NCBI GenBank assembly: GCA_937960895.1
Contig: CALCJD010000011.1
Location: forward strand, 13,935-77,934
Reading direction: 5' to 3'
Length of the DNA stretch: 64,000 nucleotides
Source of the DNA: an uncultured Spartobacteria bacterium
GTDB lineage: Bacteria > Verrucomicrobiota > Verrucomicrobiia > Chthoniobacterales > Terrimicrobiaceae
Below the pieces are notes generated by a model. The model was not told the origin of the DNA, did no database searches, and saw nothing but the letters and a program-made list of their open reading frames with translations. The translations under genes were made by a program, and so were the position numbers. Below, piece by piece: positions 54,491-62,573 of the stretch; position 1 is the first letter of the stretch; each line of letters starts with the position of its first letter.

Positions 54491-55804
54491 ATGAGCTCGT
54501 CCGACACCTGGCATCCTTCCACCCGGGAACCCGAAATCATGGAGGCTCTGCAAAAATTCTCGTCCCGCCTGCTGCGCATCGCGCCGGGCGTGGAGGAGAT
54601 TCTGGAAACGGAACGGCGTTTTCCCGGCGAGCCCGTTCTCGCGCTGGCCTGCGCCTATCTCTGGCTTTACGCGCAGACGCCCGAAGGACAGACCCAGGCC
54701 GGGGAATATCTTCGCCGCGCCGAGGCCCGGTCGAACGAACTGGGCGGGCGGGAGGCGGAGTGGCTGCGGGCGCTGAAACTCTGGCACGACCGGGATTTCG
54801 ACGCCGCCGCCACCGCTTTTGAAAACATCACCGGCCGATGGCCCCGCGACCTTCTGGCGGTCAAGGCGGCGGAATTCCTCTATTACATCCTCGGCCAGCA
54901 GGCGTCCGGACCGCGGTTCCTCGCCCATCTGGAACGGCTGGCGGAATTTCATCCCGGGGATCCGGACTTCCTGGCCATGCACGCCTTTGCGCACGAACTG
55001 TGCGGCCACGCCGGGGAGGCGCGCGAAAAGGCCGAACACGCGCTGTCCATCGAACCCTGTGTGCCGTGGGCCCAGCATGCCCTCGAGCATGTCCTGCTCT
55101 GGGAGGGCAGTCCGGATGAGGGCGTGGACCGTCTGGAATCGTGGCTGTCGACGTGGGACCGCGCCGGGCGCGTCATCCACTGCCACAATGCCTGGCACGT
55201 GGCGATCATGCACCTGGACCGCCTCAACGAACACCGGGCCTTTGCGGTGTTCGACACCCACGTCTGGGGCCTCTCCCCCGACATGGTGGTGGAACAGCTC
55301 GACGCCATCGCCTTTCTCTGGCGCGCGGAAATGGCCGGCTGGGAAGTGCCCGTCGAACGCTTCCGCGCCATCGCCGACCATGTGCGTCCCTTCGCGGAAA
55401 CCCTGTTCATGCCGTTCGTGAGCGCGCATTACGCCTATGCGCTGGCCCGGTCCGGGGACACCGACGCGGTGGAAAAACTGCTTGCCTGCGTGGACGCCAA
55501 GGCGGCCGCCCCGGACCGCGAGGCGCGCCGGGTGTGGGCGCCGGTCGGCCGCGAAATCATCCACGGCACCGTGGCCCTCGCGCGGGGTGACGCCGCGGGC
55601 GCCGCCGCCCGCCTGGATCCGGTCATGCCCCGCATGACCATCATCGGAGGCAGCGACGCGCAGGACGACCTTTTCCGTTTCGCCTATCTCGACAGCCTCA
55701 AGCGTTCCGGCCGGCGCGCCGACGCCAGGGAATTTCTCTCGCGCCGCCTGGAACAAAAACGTCCCAGCGCCCTCGAGGAAAAGCTGCTCGCCGAGGTCGC
55801 CTGA
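54491..55804 (+). CDS. TTC38-like tetratricopeptide repeat protein
   Basis: A 437-residue helical protein. Its pattern of TPR-like units, with AHALSIEP-like helices, HCHNAWHVAIMHLDR and FDTHVWG, matches the TTC38 family known from animals and scattered bacteria. The ATG at 54491 follows a purine-rich AGGAAGGGG region. No signal peptide. Function of the family is unknown. It is convergent with the S41-like gene. Confidence 0.82.
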   Translation: MSSSDTWHPSTREPEIMEALQKFSSRLLRIAPGVEEILETERRFPGEPVLALACAYLWLYAQTPEGQTQAGEYLRRAEARSNELGGREAEWLRALKLWHDRDFDAAATAFENITGRWPRDLLAVKAAEFLYYILGQQASGPRFLAHLERLAEFHPGDPDFLAMHAFAHELCGHAGEAREKAEHALSIEPCVPWAQHALEHVLLWEGSPDEGVDRLESWLSTWDRAGRVIHCHNAWHVAIMHLDRLNEHRAFAVFDTHVWGLSPDMVVEQLDAIAFLWRAEMAGWEVPVERFRAIADHVRPFAETLFMPFVSAHYAYALARSGDTDAVEKLLACVDAKAAAPDREARRVWAPVGREIIHGTVALARGDAAGAAARLDPVMPRMTIIGGSDAQDDLFRFAYLDSLKRSGRRADAREFLSRRLEQKRPSALEEKLLAEVA

Positions 55805-55831
55805 GCCGGCGGCCGGAGCGACGCGGCGCGC

Positions 55832-56968
55832 CTATTTTTTCGACTGGTAAAAACTGATTGCCGTGACGAGGTCGACGGCCCGCTGCAGGACGGTGTCGCG
55901 CAGCGCCGTCTGCGGGCGTCCGCGGTCCCGCTGGGCCGCCTGCGCCGTGTCGATCTCCGGGTTGAGATTGGCCACCAGCGACGCTTCGTTCATGCGGCGG
56001 CGCTCCGTCTCGAAGACAAACTGGCTCACGCCCTTTTCCTTGCTTTCGGCAAAGATCTGCATGCGCGTCTCCCGCGGCAGGGAAACCGTCACGTCGGGCT
56101 TCACCCCCTTGGGATAAATCGGACCGCTTTCCGGCAGGATGACCTGGGCCACCGCCACCTTCAGGAGGGCCTTGCCTCCGAGCGGGATCTCCGCAAATTC
56201 CACGGCCTCGCCGGTGGTGTCGGAGCCGATGATCATGGCCGCGGCATTCTGGCGCAGCGTGGCGGCGATCGCCTCGGCGGCGCCGGCCGTGTCGGAATCG
56301 GTGAGAACAATCAGGATGCCCTGAAAGATGGGATCCTGGTTCGACGTGAAGATGCGCTCCTGCTTCGCGCTGGGCTTCTGGATGGAGAAGAGCAGCTTGC
56401 CCTTGGGCGCAAACCTCCGGGCAAAATCCGCCGCCGTTTCAAAATCCGAACTCGCCGGCACCCCGCGCAGGTCGAGAATCACCGCATCAATCTTGCGGTC
56501 GGCGTAACCCGTCAGCGCCGCATCGAGCTGCGCCAGATTGTTTTTGGTCAGGGCCCCCACCCGCAGGTAGGCGATGTGGGAATCGAGGATCTCCGCGAGA
56601 AACGGCACGCCCTCCGCGGCCTGGGCCTGGTGGTCCGCGCTGACAATGGCCGCGCCGGGAGCCAGGCGTCGCACGATGCCTTCGAGCAGCGCCCGCTGGC
56701 GGGCCTTTTCCTCCGTCATCGACCGGTCGAGAAACTCTTCGTTCAGCTTCTCCAGGGCCTTGTTGAGATCTTCGTCACTGAGATCGTTGATCAGCTGCCG
56801 CATGGAGGGCGGAGGCGGCAGCGGCGTGGGGGACGGGGAGGGGGTGGCGGTTGGAGTCGGCGAAGGCGCGGCGGAGGGCGAAGCCGCCGGCGCCGGGGAG
56901 GGTGAGGGGGACTGCGCCCCCAGGCTCCCGGCCGTCAGAACAAGGGGAAGCAGGAAACGACGGATCAT
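55832..56968 (-). CDS. Exported S41 peptidase-fold protein, probably inactive
   Basis: A 378-residue protein with a signal peptide, a Pro/Ser/Ala linker (about 20-55) and an S41 (CtpA-like) domain about 125-300. VILDLRGVPASS and YPKGVKPDVTV align with the S41 landmarks. The serine motif is replaced: VLTDSDTAGAAEA keeps the frame but lacks the nucleophile Ser, and the Lys of the GKG motif is Thr. It probably binds rather than cuts. It overlaps purD by 4 bp. Confidence 0.83.
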   Translation of the reverse strand: MIRRFLLPLVLTAGSLGAQSPSPSPAPAASPSAAPSPTPTATPSPSPTPLPPPPSMRQLINDLSDEDLNKALEKLNEEFLDRSMTEEKARQRALLEGIVRRLAPGAAIVSADHQAQAAEGVPFLAEILDSHIAYLRVGALTKNNLAQLDAALTGYADRKIDAVILDLRGVPASSDFETAADFARRFAPKGKLLFSIQKPSAKQERIFTSNQDPIFQGILIVLTDSDTAGAAEAIAATLRQNAAAMIIGSDTTGEAVEFAEIPLGGKALLKVAVAQVILPESGPIYPKGVKPDVTVSLPRETRMQIFAESKEKGVSQFVFETERRRMNEASLVANLNPEIDTAQAAQRDRGRPQTALRDTVLQRAVDLVTAISFYQSKK

Positions 56969-58224
56969 GACGCGCCAATGTCACCTCTCCGGTGCATCTG
57001 GTCAAAGAAGATTGCATCCGCGGCCGCATAAGCCCGTTTCCGCGCCTCCGCCAGATCGGCCCCCAGGGCGGAAACACCCAGCACCCGGCCGCCATTGGTC
57101 ACAACGGCGTCGCCGGACTGTTTTGTGCCTGCATGAAAAACGACCACTTCCTCCATGGCATTGGCCGCGTCCAGACCGCTGATCGGTTTGTTTTTTTCGT
57201 AGGGACCGGGATAGCCGCCCGACGCCAGGATCACACACACGGCGGCCCGCTCGTCCCAATCGGGCGTCTGTCCGTCCAGACGGCCGTCCGCACAGGCCTC
57301 CAGAAGATCCAGCAGGTCGCTGCGCAGGCGCCGGACAAACACCTGGGTCTCCGGATCCCCGAAGCGGCAATTGAATTCGAGCACCTTCGGACCGTCCTTC
57401 GTCAGCATGAGTCCGGGAAACAGCAGCCCCTTGAAGGAAATGCCGTCGGCGCGGAGGCCCGCCATGAAGCGGTCCATCACCTCGGTGCGGATCCGTTCCC
57501 ACATCGCCGCATCGATCGAACCGCAGGGCGAAATCGTCCCCATGCCGCCCGTATTCGGTCCGCGGTTGCCATCCAACACCTGCTTGTGGTCCCGCGCGTC
57601 GGGGAACAGGCAATAACCCGAGCCGTCGACCAGGGCGTGGATCGAACACTCCACCCCGCGCAGGAATTCCTCGATCACCACCCGCCTGCCGGACTCGCCG
57701 AAGACCGCCCGTTCCATCGACTGGTGAATGGCCTCGGCCGCCTCCTCCGGGGTTTGCGCAATGACCACACCCTTGCCCAGGGCCAGACCGTCCGCCTTGA
57801 TGACCAGCGGATACCTCGCGGTGAGGCACCACTCGCGGGCCTCGTCCGGATCGGAAAACTCCCGTGCCTCCGCGGTCGGAATCCCGTGGCGGCGCATGAA
57901 TTCCTTGGCGAAAATCTTCGACGACTCCAGACGGGCCGCCGCGGCCGTGGGGCCGAAAATTTTCAATCCGGACGCCAGGAAGGCGTCGACCACGCCGGCG
58001 GCCAGGCAGTCGTCCGGCCCCACCACCGTGAAATCAATGCCCTCCCGCCGGGCAAAGGCCAGCAGACCGGGAATGTCCTCGACGGAAATCGGCACATTCT
58101 CCCCGAGGGCCGCCGTGCCGGCATTGCCCGGCGCGCAGTATATCTTCGTCACACGCGGCGATTGGCCCAGTTTCCAGGCCAGCGCGTGCTCCCTTCCCCC
58201 CGAACCGATGATGAGCAGTTTCAT
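56965..58224 (-). CDS. purD: Phosphoribosylamine-glycine ligase
   Basis: A 419-residue ATP-grasp enzyme that makes GAR, the second step of purine synthesis. MKLLIIGSGGREHALAWKL, PGNAGTA, VIKADGLALGKGV and NTGGMGTISP are diagnostic. It lies between an MBL-fold lipoprotein and the S41-like gene on the minus strand, separate from purSQL. Confidence 0.97.
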   Translation of the reverse strand: MKLLIIGSGGREHALAWKLGQSPRVTKIYCAPGNAGTAALGENVPISVEDIPGLLAFARREGIDFTVVGPDDCLAAGVVDAFLASGLKIFGPTAAAARLESSKIFAKEFMRRHGIPTAEAREFSDPDEAREWCLTARYPLVIKADGLALGKGVVIAQTPEEAAEAIHQSMERAVFGESGRRVVIEEFLRGVECSIHALVDGSGYCLFPDARDHKQVLDGNRGPNTGGMGTISPCGSIDAAMWERIRTEVMDRFMAGLRADGISFKGLLFPGLMLTKDGPKVLEFNCRFGDPETQVFVRRLRSDLLDLLEACADGRLDGQTPDWDERAAVCVILASGGYPGPYEKNKPISGLDAANAMEEVVVFHAGTKQSGDAVVTNGGRVLGVSALGADLAEARKRAYAAADAIFFDQMHRRGDIGAS

Positions 58225-58243
58225 GAACGAAAATCAGTGTGTC

Positions 58244-58912
58244 TCAAGGTCTCTGAAAAACCAGCGCGGTTTGCTCCGCCGGCAAAGTCTCCCGCGTCAG
58301 CAGAACCGATGAACCCGGCAGGCGATAGACCCGCGGCACGAAGGTTTCGCGCCCGAGCGGAATGATCACCCTCGGCTGCAACTGCCGCACCGCCGCCGCG
58401 CCGGCGGCATCGGACGGCGCAAACAAAACGTCCACCGCACCGATCTGGATGACCTGCGAGGAGGTCAACTCGTTGGCCAGATGACCCAGGAAGCAGAAGC
58501 GGATGCCGTCGAGCGTCCACACAAACACGAGGTTCATGGAAGCCGGCGTTTCCTGCTCGGGATTCTTATACGTCGGGATGCCCCGGATGCGCAGACCGGC
58601 GGCATTGTTGGTTCCGATGCCCACCGCGCCGCGGAAGACCGTCGGCGTGTTGTCGAAGGCGTCGATATTGTTGCAATCGGAACGCTCCGTCGTGATGAGA
58701 ACGATGTCCGGCCGCTGATTGGCGGGATAGGCGCCGATGTAGGGATTCGTGATGATCGAGGTGCCTAGGGCCGACGTGATGCGATAGCTCTGCTGTCCGA
58801 GCCAGTCGACCCGCACTTCCCGCAGCGGGGAATTGGCCGGAGGCGGTTCCGGGGCCGCACAGCCCGCAATCAGGGTGACCGCAACAAGAAGAAGAAAAAG
58901 ACGAGGTGTCAT
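58244..58912 (-). CDS. Lipoprotein with a degenerate metallo-beta-lactamase fold
   Basis: A 222-residue lipoprotein: signal peptide with lipobox LIAGC and lipidated Cys near 18. The body resembles UlaG-like MBL proteins (VRVDWLGQQSYRI, DIVLITTERSD, RFCFLGHLANEL, VDVLFAPSD). The HxHxDH zinc signature is missing, with TTERSDCN in its place, so hydrolase activity is doubtful. It precedes purD by 19 bp. Confidence 0.78.
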   Translation of the reverse strand: MTPRLFLLLVAVTLIAGCAAPEPPPANSPLREVRVDWLGQQSYRITSALGTSIITNPYIGAYPANQRPDIVLITTERSDCNNIDAFDNTPTVFRGAVGIGTNNAAGLRIRGIPTYKNPEQETPASMNLVFVWTLDGIRFCFLGHLANELTSSQVIQIGAVDVLFAPSDAAGAAAVRQLQPRVIIPLGRETFVPRVYRLPGSSVLLTRETLPAEQTALVFQRP

Positions 58913-59099
58913 GAATCAATGCCCGCCCGGCCCCGCCGGACGCCCGCGTATTTCAGGACGCCGGACCGTTGGAGTCCAGCCTTTAGGCTGCGCATTTCGC
59001 ATTTTGTCCGGTTCCGTCATACTGTCCGCGGCCGCCCGGCCCGTCCTGCCCGCAGGCTGAAGCCCGAACTCCCTCCCCATCCCGCCGCGGGCCGGGTCC

Positions 59100-59135
59100 A
59101 AAAAAAATCCCGCGTCCGGCGAACCGGACGCGGGA
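59100..59135 (-). terminator. Rho-independent terminator after rplV
   Basis: A perfect 12-bp stem (TCCCGCGTCCGG/CCGGACGCGGGA) with a 4-nt loop is followed on the minus strand by eight T residues. It is the clearest intrinsic terminator in the window and closes the S10 transcript after rplV. Confidence 0.92.
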
Positions 59136-59168
59136 AAAAGAGAGGCGGCTGAAGAACCCCCGGAGACG

Positions 59169-59630
59169 TTATTTGGTCTCCTCGGCGGCTTCCGTGGCCG
59201 GGGCGGCCTCCGCCTTCTTGGAAGCGGCCTTTCCGGACTTCTTCGGAGCGGCTTTCTTCGACTTCTTGGCGGCGGTCTTGTCGCGGCGCTTGATTTCGAT
59301 TTCGTCGGTGAGAACGATGCGGATGTGGCTGGTGCGCTTGCGGATGGGACCGGCGCTGCCGCGGGCCTTGGGCTGGTAGCGCTTGAAGGTCGGACCCTCG
59401 CCCACCACGGCTTCCTTCACCACCAGATTGGCGACGTTCAGGTTGTTGTTGTTTTCCGCATTGGCCACCGCGCTGGCGAGCGTCTTGCGGACGAGCGGTG
59501 CGGCCTTCTTGGGCACGAAGCGCAGAAGATCGAGCGCGTCGGTGGCCGGGAGCCCCTGGATTTCCCGCGTAACCTCACGCGCCTTGAAGGCGGAGATCCG
59601 CGCGTTGCGGTAGATGGATTTGACCTGCAT
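59169..59630 (-). CDS. rplV: 50S ribosomal protein L22 with extended tail
   Basis: A 153-residue L22. RYQPKARGSAGPIRKRTSHI and VANAENNNNL mark the exit-tunnel loop region. The core is about 110 residues; the last 40 are a Lys/Ala-rich then acidic tail not found in most L22 proteins. It is last in the S10 cluster and separated from rpsS by an unrelated gene. Confidence 0.96.
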   Translation of the reverse strand: MQVKSIYRNARISAFKAREVTREIQGLPATDALDLLRFVPKKAAPLVRKTLASAVANAENNNNLNVANLVVKEAVVGEGPTFKRYQPKARGSAGPIRKRTSHIRIVLTDEIEIKRRDKTAAKKSKKAAPKKSGKAASKKAEAAPATEAAEETK

Positions 59631-59664
59631 TGTCGTTGGTGTTTTTGGGTGAATCCCGAAGGAC

Positions 59665-59694
59665 CACTAATTTCGACGGATCCGAATCTTAGTG
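59665..59694 (-). promoter_or_regulatory. Hairpin in the rplV leader
   Basis: Stem CACTAA/TTAGTG with an inner TTCG/CGAA stem lies 35-64 nt upstream of the rplV start. It overlaps the 12-mer shared with the rpsJ leader. It could be a binding site for autoregulation. Confidence 0.45.
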
Positions 59695-59701
59695 AACCCC
59701 G
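59690..59701 (-). repeat. 12-mer shared with the rpsJ leader (copy 1)
   Basis: CGGGGTTCACTA on the minus strand occurs here upstream of rplV and again at 63802-63813 upstream of rpsJ. The role is unknown; a common promoter or regulatory element is likely. Confidence 0.55.
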
Positions 59702-59735
59702 AGATTCTCTGGGTTTGTAAATCTGTTTTGTCCGG

Positions 59736-60530
59736 CTAGGGCCGGGCGTCCACCTTGAGGCGGTCGCCGGTTTTCACCGGAATTTTTTCCGAATCGAGAC
59801 TCTGAATAATGGCGCCGCAGATGCGCTCCCGCACATCCACCACCCGCACGATCCCAATGCGCTTGTTGTTGCGCCAGACCTGAAACGGCATGCCGATCTG
59901 CACGCCGTGCTTCGCACCGACATTGGCCACGACCAAGGCGAGCGTGTCCTTCGTGTCCACGACCATGGCGTCGTTGAGGGTCGCCTCCACGGCCTCCGCC
60001 TTGCCGGCGGCCGGCGCGCCGAGAACCTCGTTGGTCTTGCGCAGTTCGGTTTCCACGTTCATGCGCACCTGAGGATCGATGTTCTCGGTGGTTTTCATCA
60101 TCACCTGAATCGCCTCGGTGAGGCGCAGGAGCTGCGTCACCGCGCTCTCATGCTGTTCCTTGAGCAGCCGGAGGTCGCGGACCGCGGCAAGGAGCCTTTG
60201 CTCCAGCTTGCCCTGGTCCTTCTCCACCCCGGCCAGCCCGAGCGCCTCGATGCGCAGGGACAATTCGCGGGCCTGACGTTTGAAGGCCTCGGCTTCACCG
60301 TTGGCGATGGCGAGGCTTTCGGTCAGGGATTTGATCGCCGAGCGCAGCAGGAGGTTTTGTTCCTGCAACGCCTGGGCGTCATTGCGGGCTCCCTGGTCCC
60401 TGGGCACCGTGATGGTGGCCCCCTGGGCCAGGAGCATATTCGAGTCTGTCAAAGATCGGCTGCTCTGCGCCGCCAGCCAGGAGGCCGGCAGGAGAGCGAG
60501 AAGTCCCGCCGCTGTCGCAGCGAGCTTCAT
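59736..60530 (-). CDS. Exported coiled-coil protein inserted in the S10 operon
   Basis: A 264-residue protein with a signal peptide (MKLAATAAGLLALLPASWLAA). A long coiled coil covers about 45-160 (heptads in LLLRSAIKSLTESLA and KLEQRLLAAVRDLRLL). A C-terminal beta domain follows (about 185-264, with VGAKHGVQIGMPFQVWRNN). The tail vaguely recalls the MreC beta domain but no family is recognised. It starts 3 bp after the rpsS stop, in the place usually held by rplV, so it should be expressed with ribosomal proteins. Composition matches neighbours. Confidence 0.85.
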   Translation of the reverse strand: MKLAATAAGLLALLPASWLAAQSSRSLTDSNMLLAQGATITVPRDQGARNDAQALQEQNLLLRSAIKSLTESLAIANGEAEAFKRQARELSLRIEALGLAGVEKDQGKLEQRLLAAVRDLRLLKEQHESAVTQLLRLTEAIQVMMKTTENIDPQVRMNVETELRKTNEVLGAPAAGKAEAVEATLNDAMVVDTKDTLALVVANVGAKHGVQIGMPFQVWRNNKRIGIVRVVDVRERICGAIIQSLDSEKIPVKTGDRLKVDARP

Positions 60531-60533
60531 GGA

Positions 60534-60812
60534 TTATTTGGTCACCTTGGCGGTGTGGGAACCGTGCTTCTTGAAGATGCGGGTCGGGGCGAATTCCCCG
60601 AGTTTGTGGCCGACCATGTTCTCCGTGACAAACACGGGGATGAAGGTCTTGCCGTTGTGCACGTTGAAGGTGTGTCCCACGAAGTCGGGGGTCACCGTGC
60701 TGCGGCGCGACCAGGTTTTGATCGGCTTCTTGACGCCCGAATCGTTCATCTTGTCGATTTTATCGAGGAGTTTCCAATCCACGTACGGGCCTTTTTTGAG
60801 TGAGCGTGCCAT
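60534..60812 (-). CDS. rpsS: 30S ribosomal protein S19
   Basis: A 92-residue protein of the small-subunit head. MARSLKKGPYVDWKLLDKI, VGHTFNVHNGK and VGHKLGEFAPTR are typical. It lies 2 bp after rplB. The next gene is not rplV but an exported coiled-coil protein. Confidence 0.97.
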   Translation of the reverse strand: MARSLKKGPYVDWKLLDKIDKMNDSGVKKPIKTWSRRSTVTPDFVGHTFNVHNGKTFIPVFVTENMVGHKLGEFAPTRIFKKHGSHTAKVTK

Positions 60813-60814
60813 GA

Positions 60815-61663
60815 TTAGTTCTTAGCTTTGGCGTTACGGCGTTGGACGATAAAGCGGCTGGAGGCCTTCTTCTTGCGGCGGGTCTTGAAGCCCTTGGCCA
60901 GCTGGCCCCACGGGCTCATCGGATGGTGGCGTCCGCCACCGCCCTTGCTCTTGCCCTGACCACCACCCATGGGGTGGTCGATCGGGTTCATGACCATGCC
61001 GCGAACGTGCGGACGGCGGCCGAGCCAGCGGGTGCGGCCCGCCTTGCCGGAGGAGACGTTCATGTGGTCGACGTTTCCGACCTGGCCGATGGTGGCAAAG
61101 CAGTTTTCGTTAATGCGGCGGATTTCCCCCGACGCCAGCTTGATGAGCGCGTAGCCGCCCTCGCGGTTCGCCAGGATGGCCTGGGCGCCCGCGCTGCGGA
61201 TCATCTGCGCGCCGCGACCCGGAATGATCTCAATGTTGTGGACCGCGGTGCCGAGCGGAATGGCACGGAGCGGCAGGGCGTTGCCGACGCTCGGCTCGGC
61301 CTTTTCCCCGGCGCTGACCTTGGCGCCGACGGTCAGGCCGACGGGAGCCAGGATGTAGGCCTTCTCGCCGTCGGCGTACTGCAGAAGGGCGATGCGGGCG
61401 GAGCGGTTCGGATCGTACTCGATCGCGATGACCTCGGCCGTGACATCGTGTTTGCGGCGCTTGAAGTCGATGATGCGATACTTGCGCTTGTGACCACCGC
61501 CGCGATGGCGCATGGTGATGCGGCCGTTGTTGTTGCGTCCGCCGGTCTTCTTGAGCGAAACGGTCAGGCTCTTTTCCGGCTTGTCCTTGGTGATTTCCTT
61601 GAAATCGGGCAGCGCCTTGAAGCGACTGGCCGGAGTGAGAGGACGAAAGGTTTTGAGTCCCAT
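60815..61663 (-). CDS. rplB: 50S ribosomal protein L2
   Basis: A 282-residue peptidyl-transferase-centre protein. MGLKTFRPLTPASR, GRITMRHRGGGHKRKYR and the conserved MNPIDHPMGGGQGK with essential His are visible. It follows rplW by 5 bp. Confidence 0.98.
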   Translation of the reverse strand: MGLKTFRPLTPASRFKALPDFKEITKDKPEKSLTVSLKKTGGRNNNGRITMRHRGGGHKRKYRIIDFKRRKHDVTAEVIAIEYDPNRSARIALLQYADGEKAYILAPVGLTVGAKVSAGEKAEPSVGNALPLRAIPLGTAVHNIEIIPGRGAQMIRSAGAQAILANREGGYALIKLASGEIRRINENCFATIGQVGNVDHMNVSSGKAGRTRWLGRRPHVRGMVMNPIDHPMGGGQGKSKGGGGRHHPMSPWGQLAKGFKTRRKKKASSRFIVQRRNAKAKN

Positions 61664-61668
61664 AGTGC

Positions 61669-61953
61669 TTAGACGAGGTCGAGTTTTTCGCCTTCCTTGA
61701 GCGTGACCACGGCTTTCTTCCAGTGGGCGCGGCGGCCGAAGTGGGCGGTGCGTTCCCGCTTTTTCTTGCCGGCAAAGTTGGCGGTGTTGACGTCCAGGAC
61801 AGTCTTCTTGAAAAGCTGCTCAATGGCGCGCTTGATCTCCAGCTTGTTGGCCTTCGGATTGACGCGGAAGACGTACTGATTGTGCTTCTCGGAAAGAAGG
61901 GTCGCCTTCTCGGTGAGAATCACGGTTTGGACATGGTCGAAGGTTTCTTTCAT
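61669..61953 (-). CDS. rplW: 50S ribosomal protein L23
   Basis: A 94-residue tunnel-exit protein that docks trigger factor and SRP. VILTEKATLLSEKHNQYVFRV and KPRIxxQLF-like NKLEIKRAIEQLFK are recognisable. It overlaps rplD by 4 bp. Confidence 0.96.
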   Translation of the reverse strand: MKETFDHVQTVILTEKATLLSEKHNQYVFRVNPKANKLEIKRAIEQLFKKTVLDVNTANFAGKKKRERTAHFGRRAHWKKAVVTLKEGEKLDLV

Positions 61954-62567
61954 TTCGCGAGCCTTTCGGAGAGGATGGCGAGGGCTTCCTTCGTCACGAC
62001 GATCTTGTCGAAGGCGAGGAGCTGCTCGGTGTTCACGTCGGCGGCGCGGACGAGCAGGGCGTTCTGCACGTTGCGGGCGGCGAGGTAGGTGTTCTCATCA
62101 AAACCGGCGCCGATGACGAGGGTCTTGCGGGCGTCCTTGGCGGTTTCGGCGAGGAGGGCGACAAATTTCTTCGTCTTGGGCTCTTGGACGGCGAAATTCT
62201 CAACGAGGAGCACATCGCCGGCGAGGATCCGCTCGCTGAGGGCCTTGCGGAAGGCGAGGACGCGGACCTTTTTCGGGGTGGTCTTGGCGTAGCTGCGGGG
62301 ACGCGGTCCGAAGACCACGCCGCCGCCCACCCAGATGGGCGAGGATTTGTCACCCGCGCGGGCGCGGCCGGTGCCCTTCTGGCGCCAGGGTTTGGCGCCG
62401 CTCAGGGCGACCTCGCCCTTGGTCTTGGTCGAGGCGGTGCCGGCGCGACGGTTGGCGCGCATGGCGACAATCACGTCGTGAACGGCCTGGCGGCCCTTGG
62501 CGGGATCCGTGATGAGTTCGATCTTGGCCTTCTGGGCCTCTTCAGCGGTGAAAACAGTGGCGCTCAT
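61950..62567 (-). CDS. rplD: 50S ribosomal protein L4
   Basis: A 205-residue protein, autoregulator of the S10 operon in E. coli. KPWRQKGTGRARAGDKSSP is the tunnel loop, and GPRPRSYAKTTPKKV is typical. It lies 6 bp after rplC. Whether it acts on the rpsJ leader here is unknown. Confidence 0.97.
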   Translation of the reverse strand: MSATVFTAEEAQKAKIELITDPAKGRQAVHDVIVAMRANRRAGTASTKTKGEVALSGAKPWRQKGTGRARAGDKSSPIWVGGGVVFGPRPRSYAKTTPKKVRVLAFRKALSERILAGDVLLVENFAVQEPKTKKFVALLAETAKDARKTLVIGAGFDENTYLAARNVQNALLVRAADVNTEQLLAFDKIVVTKEALAILSERLAK

Positions 62568-62573
62568 GGCTGC

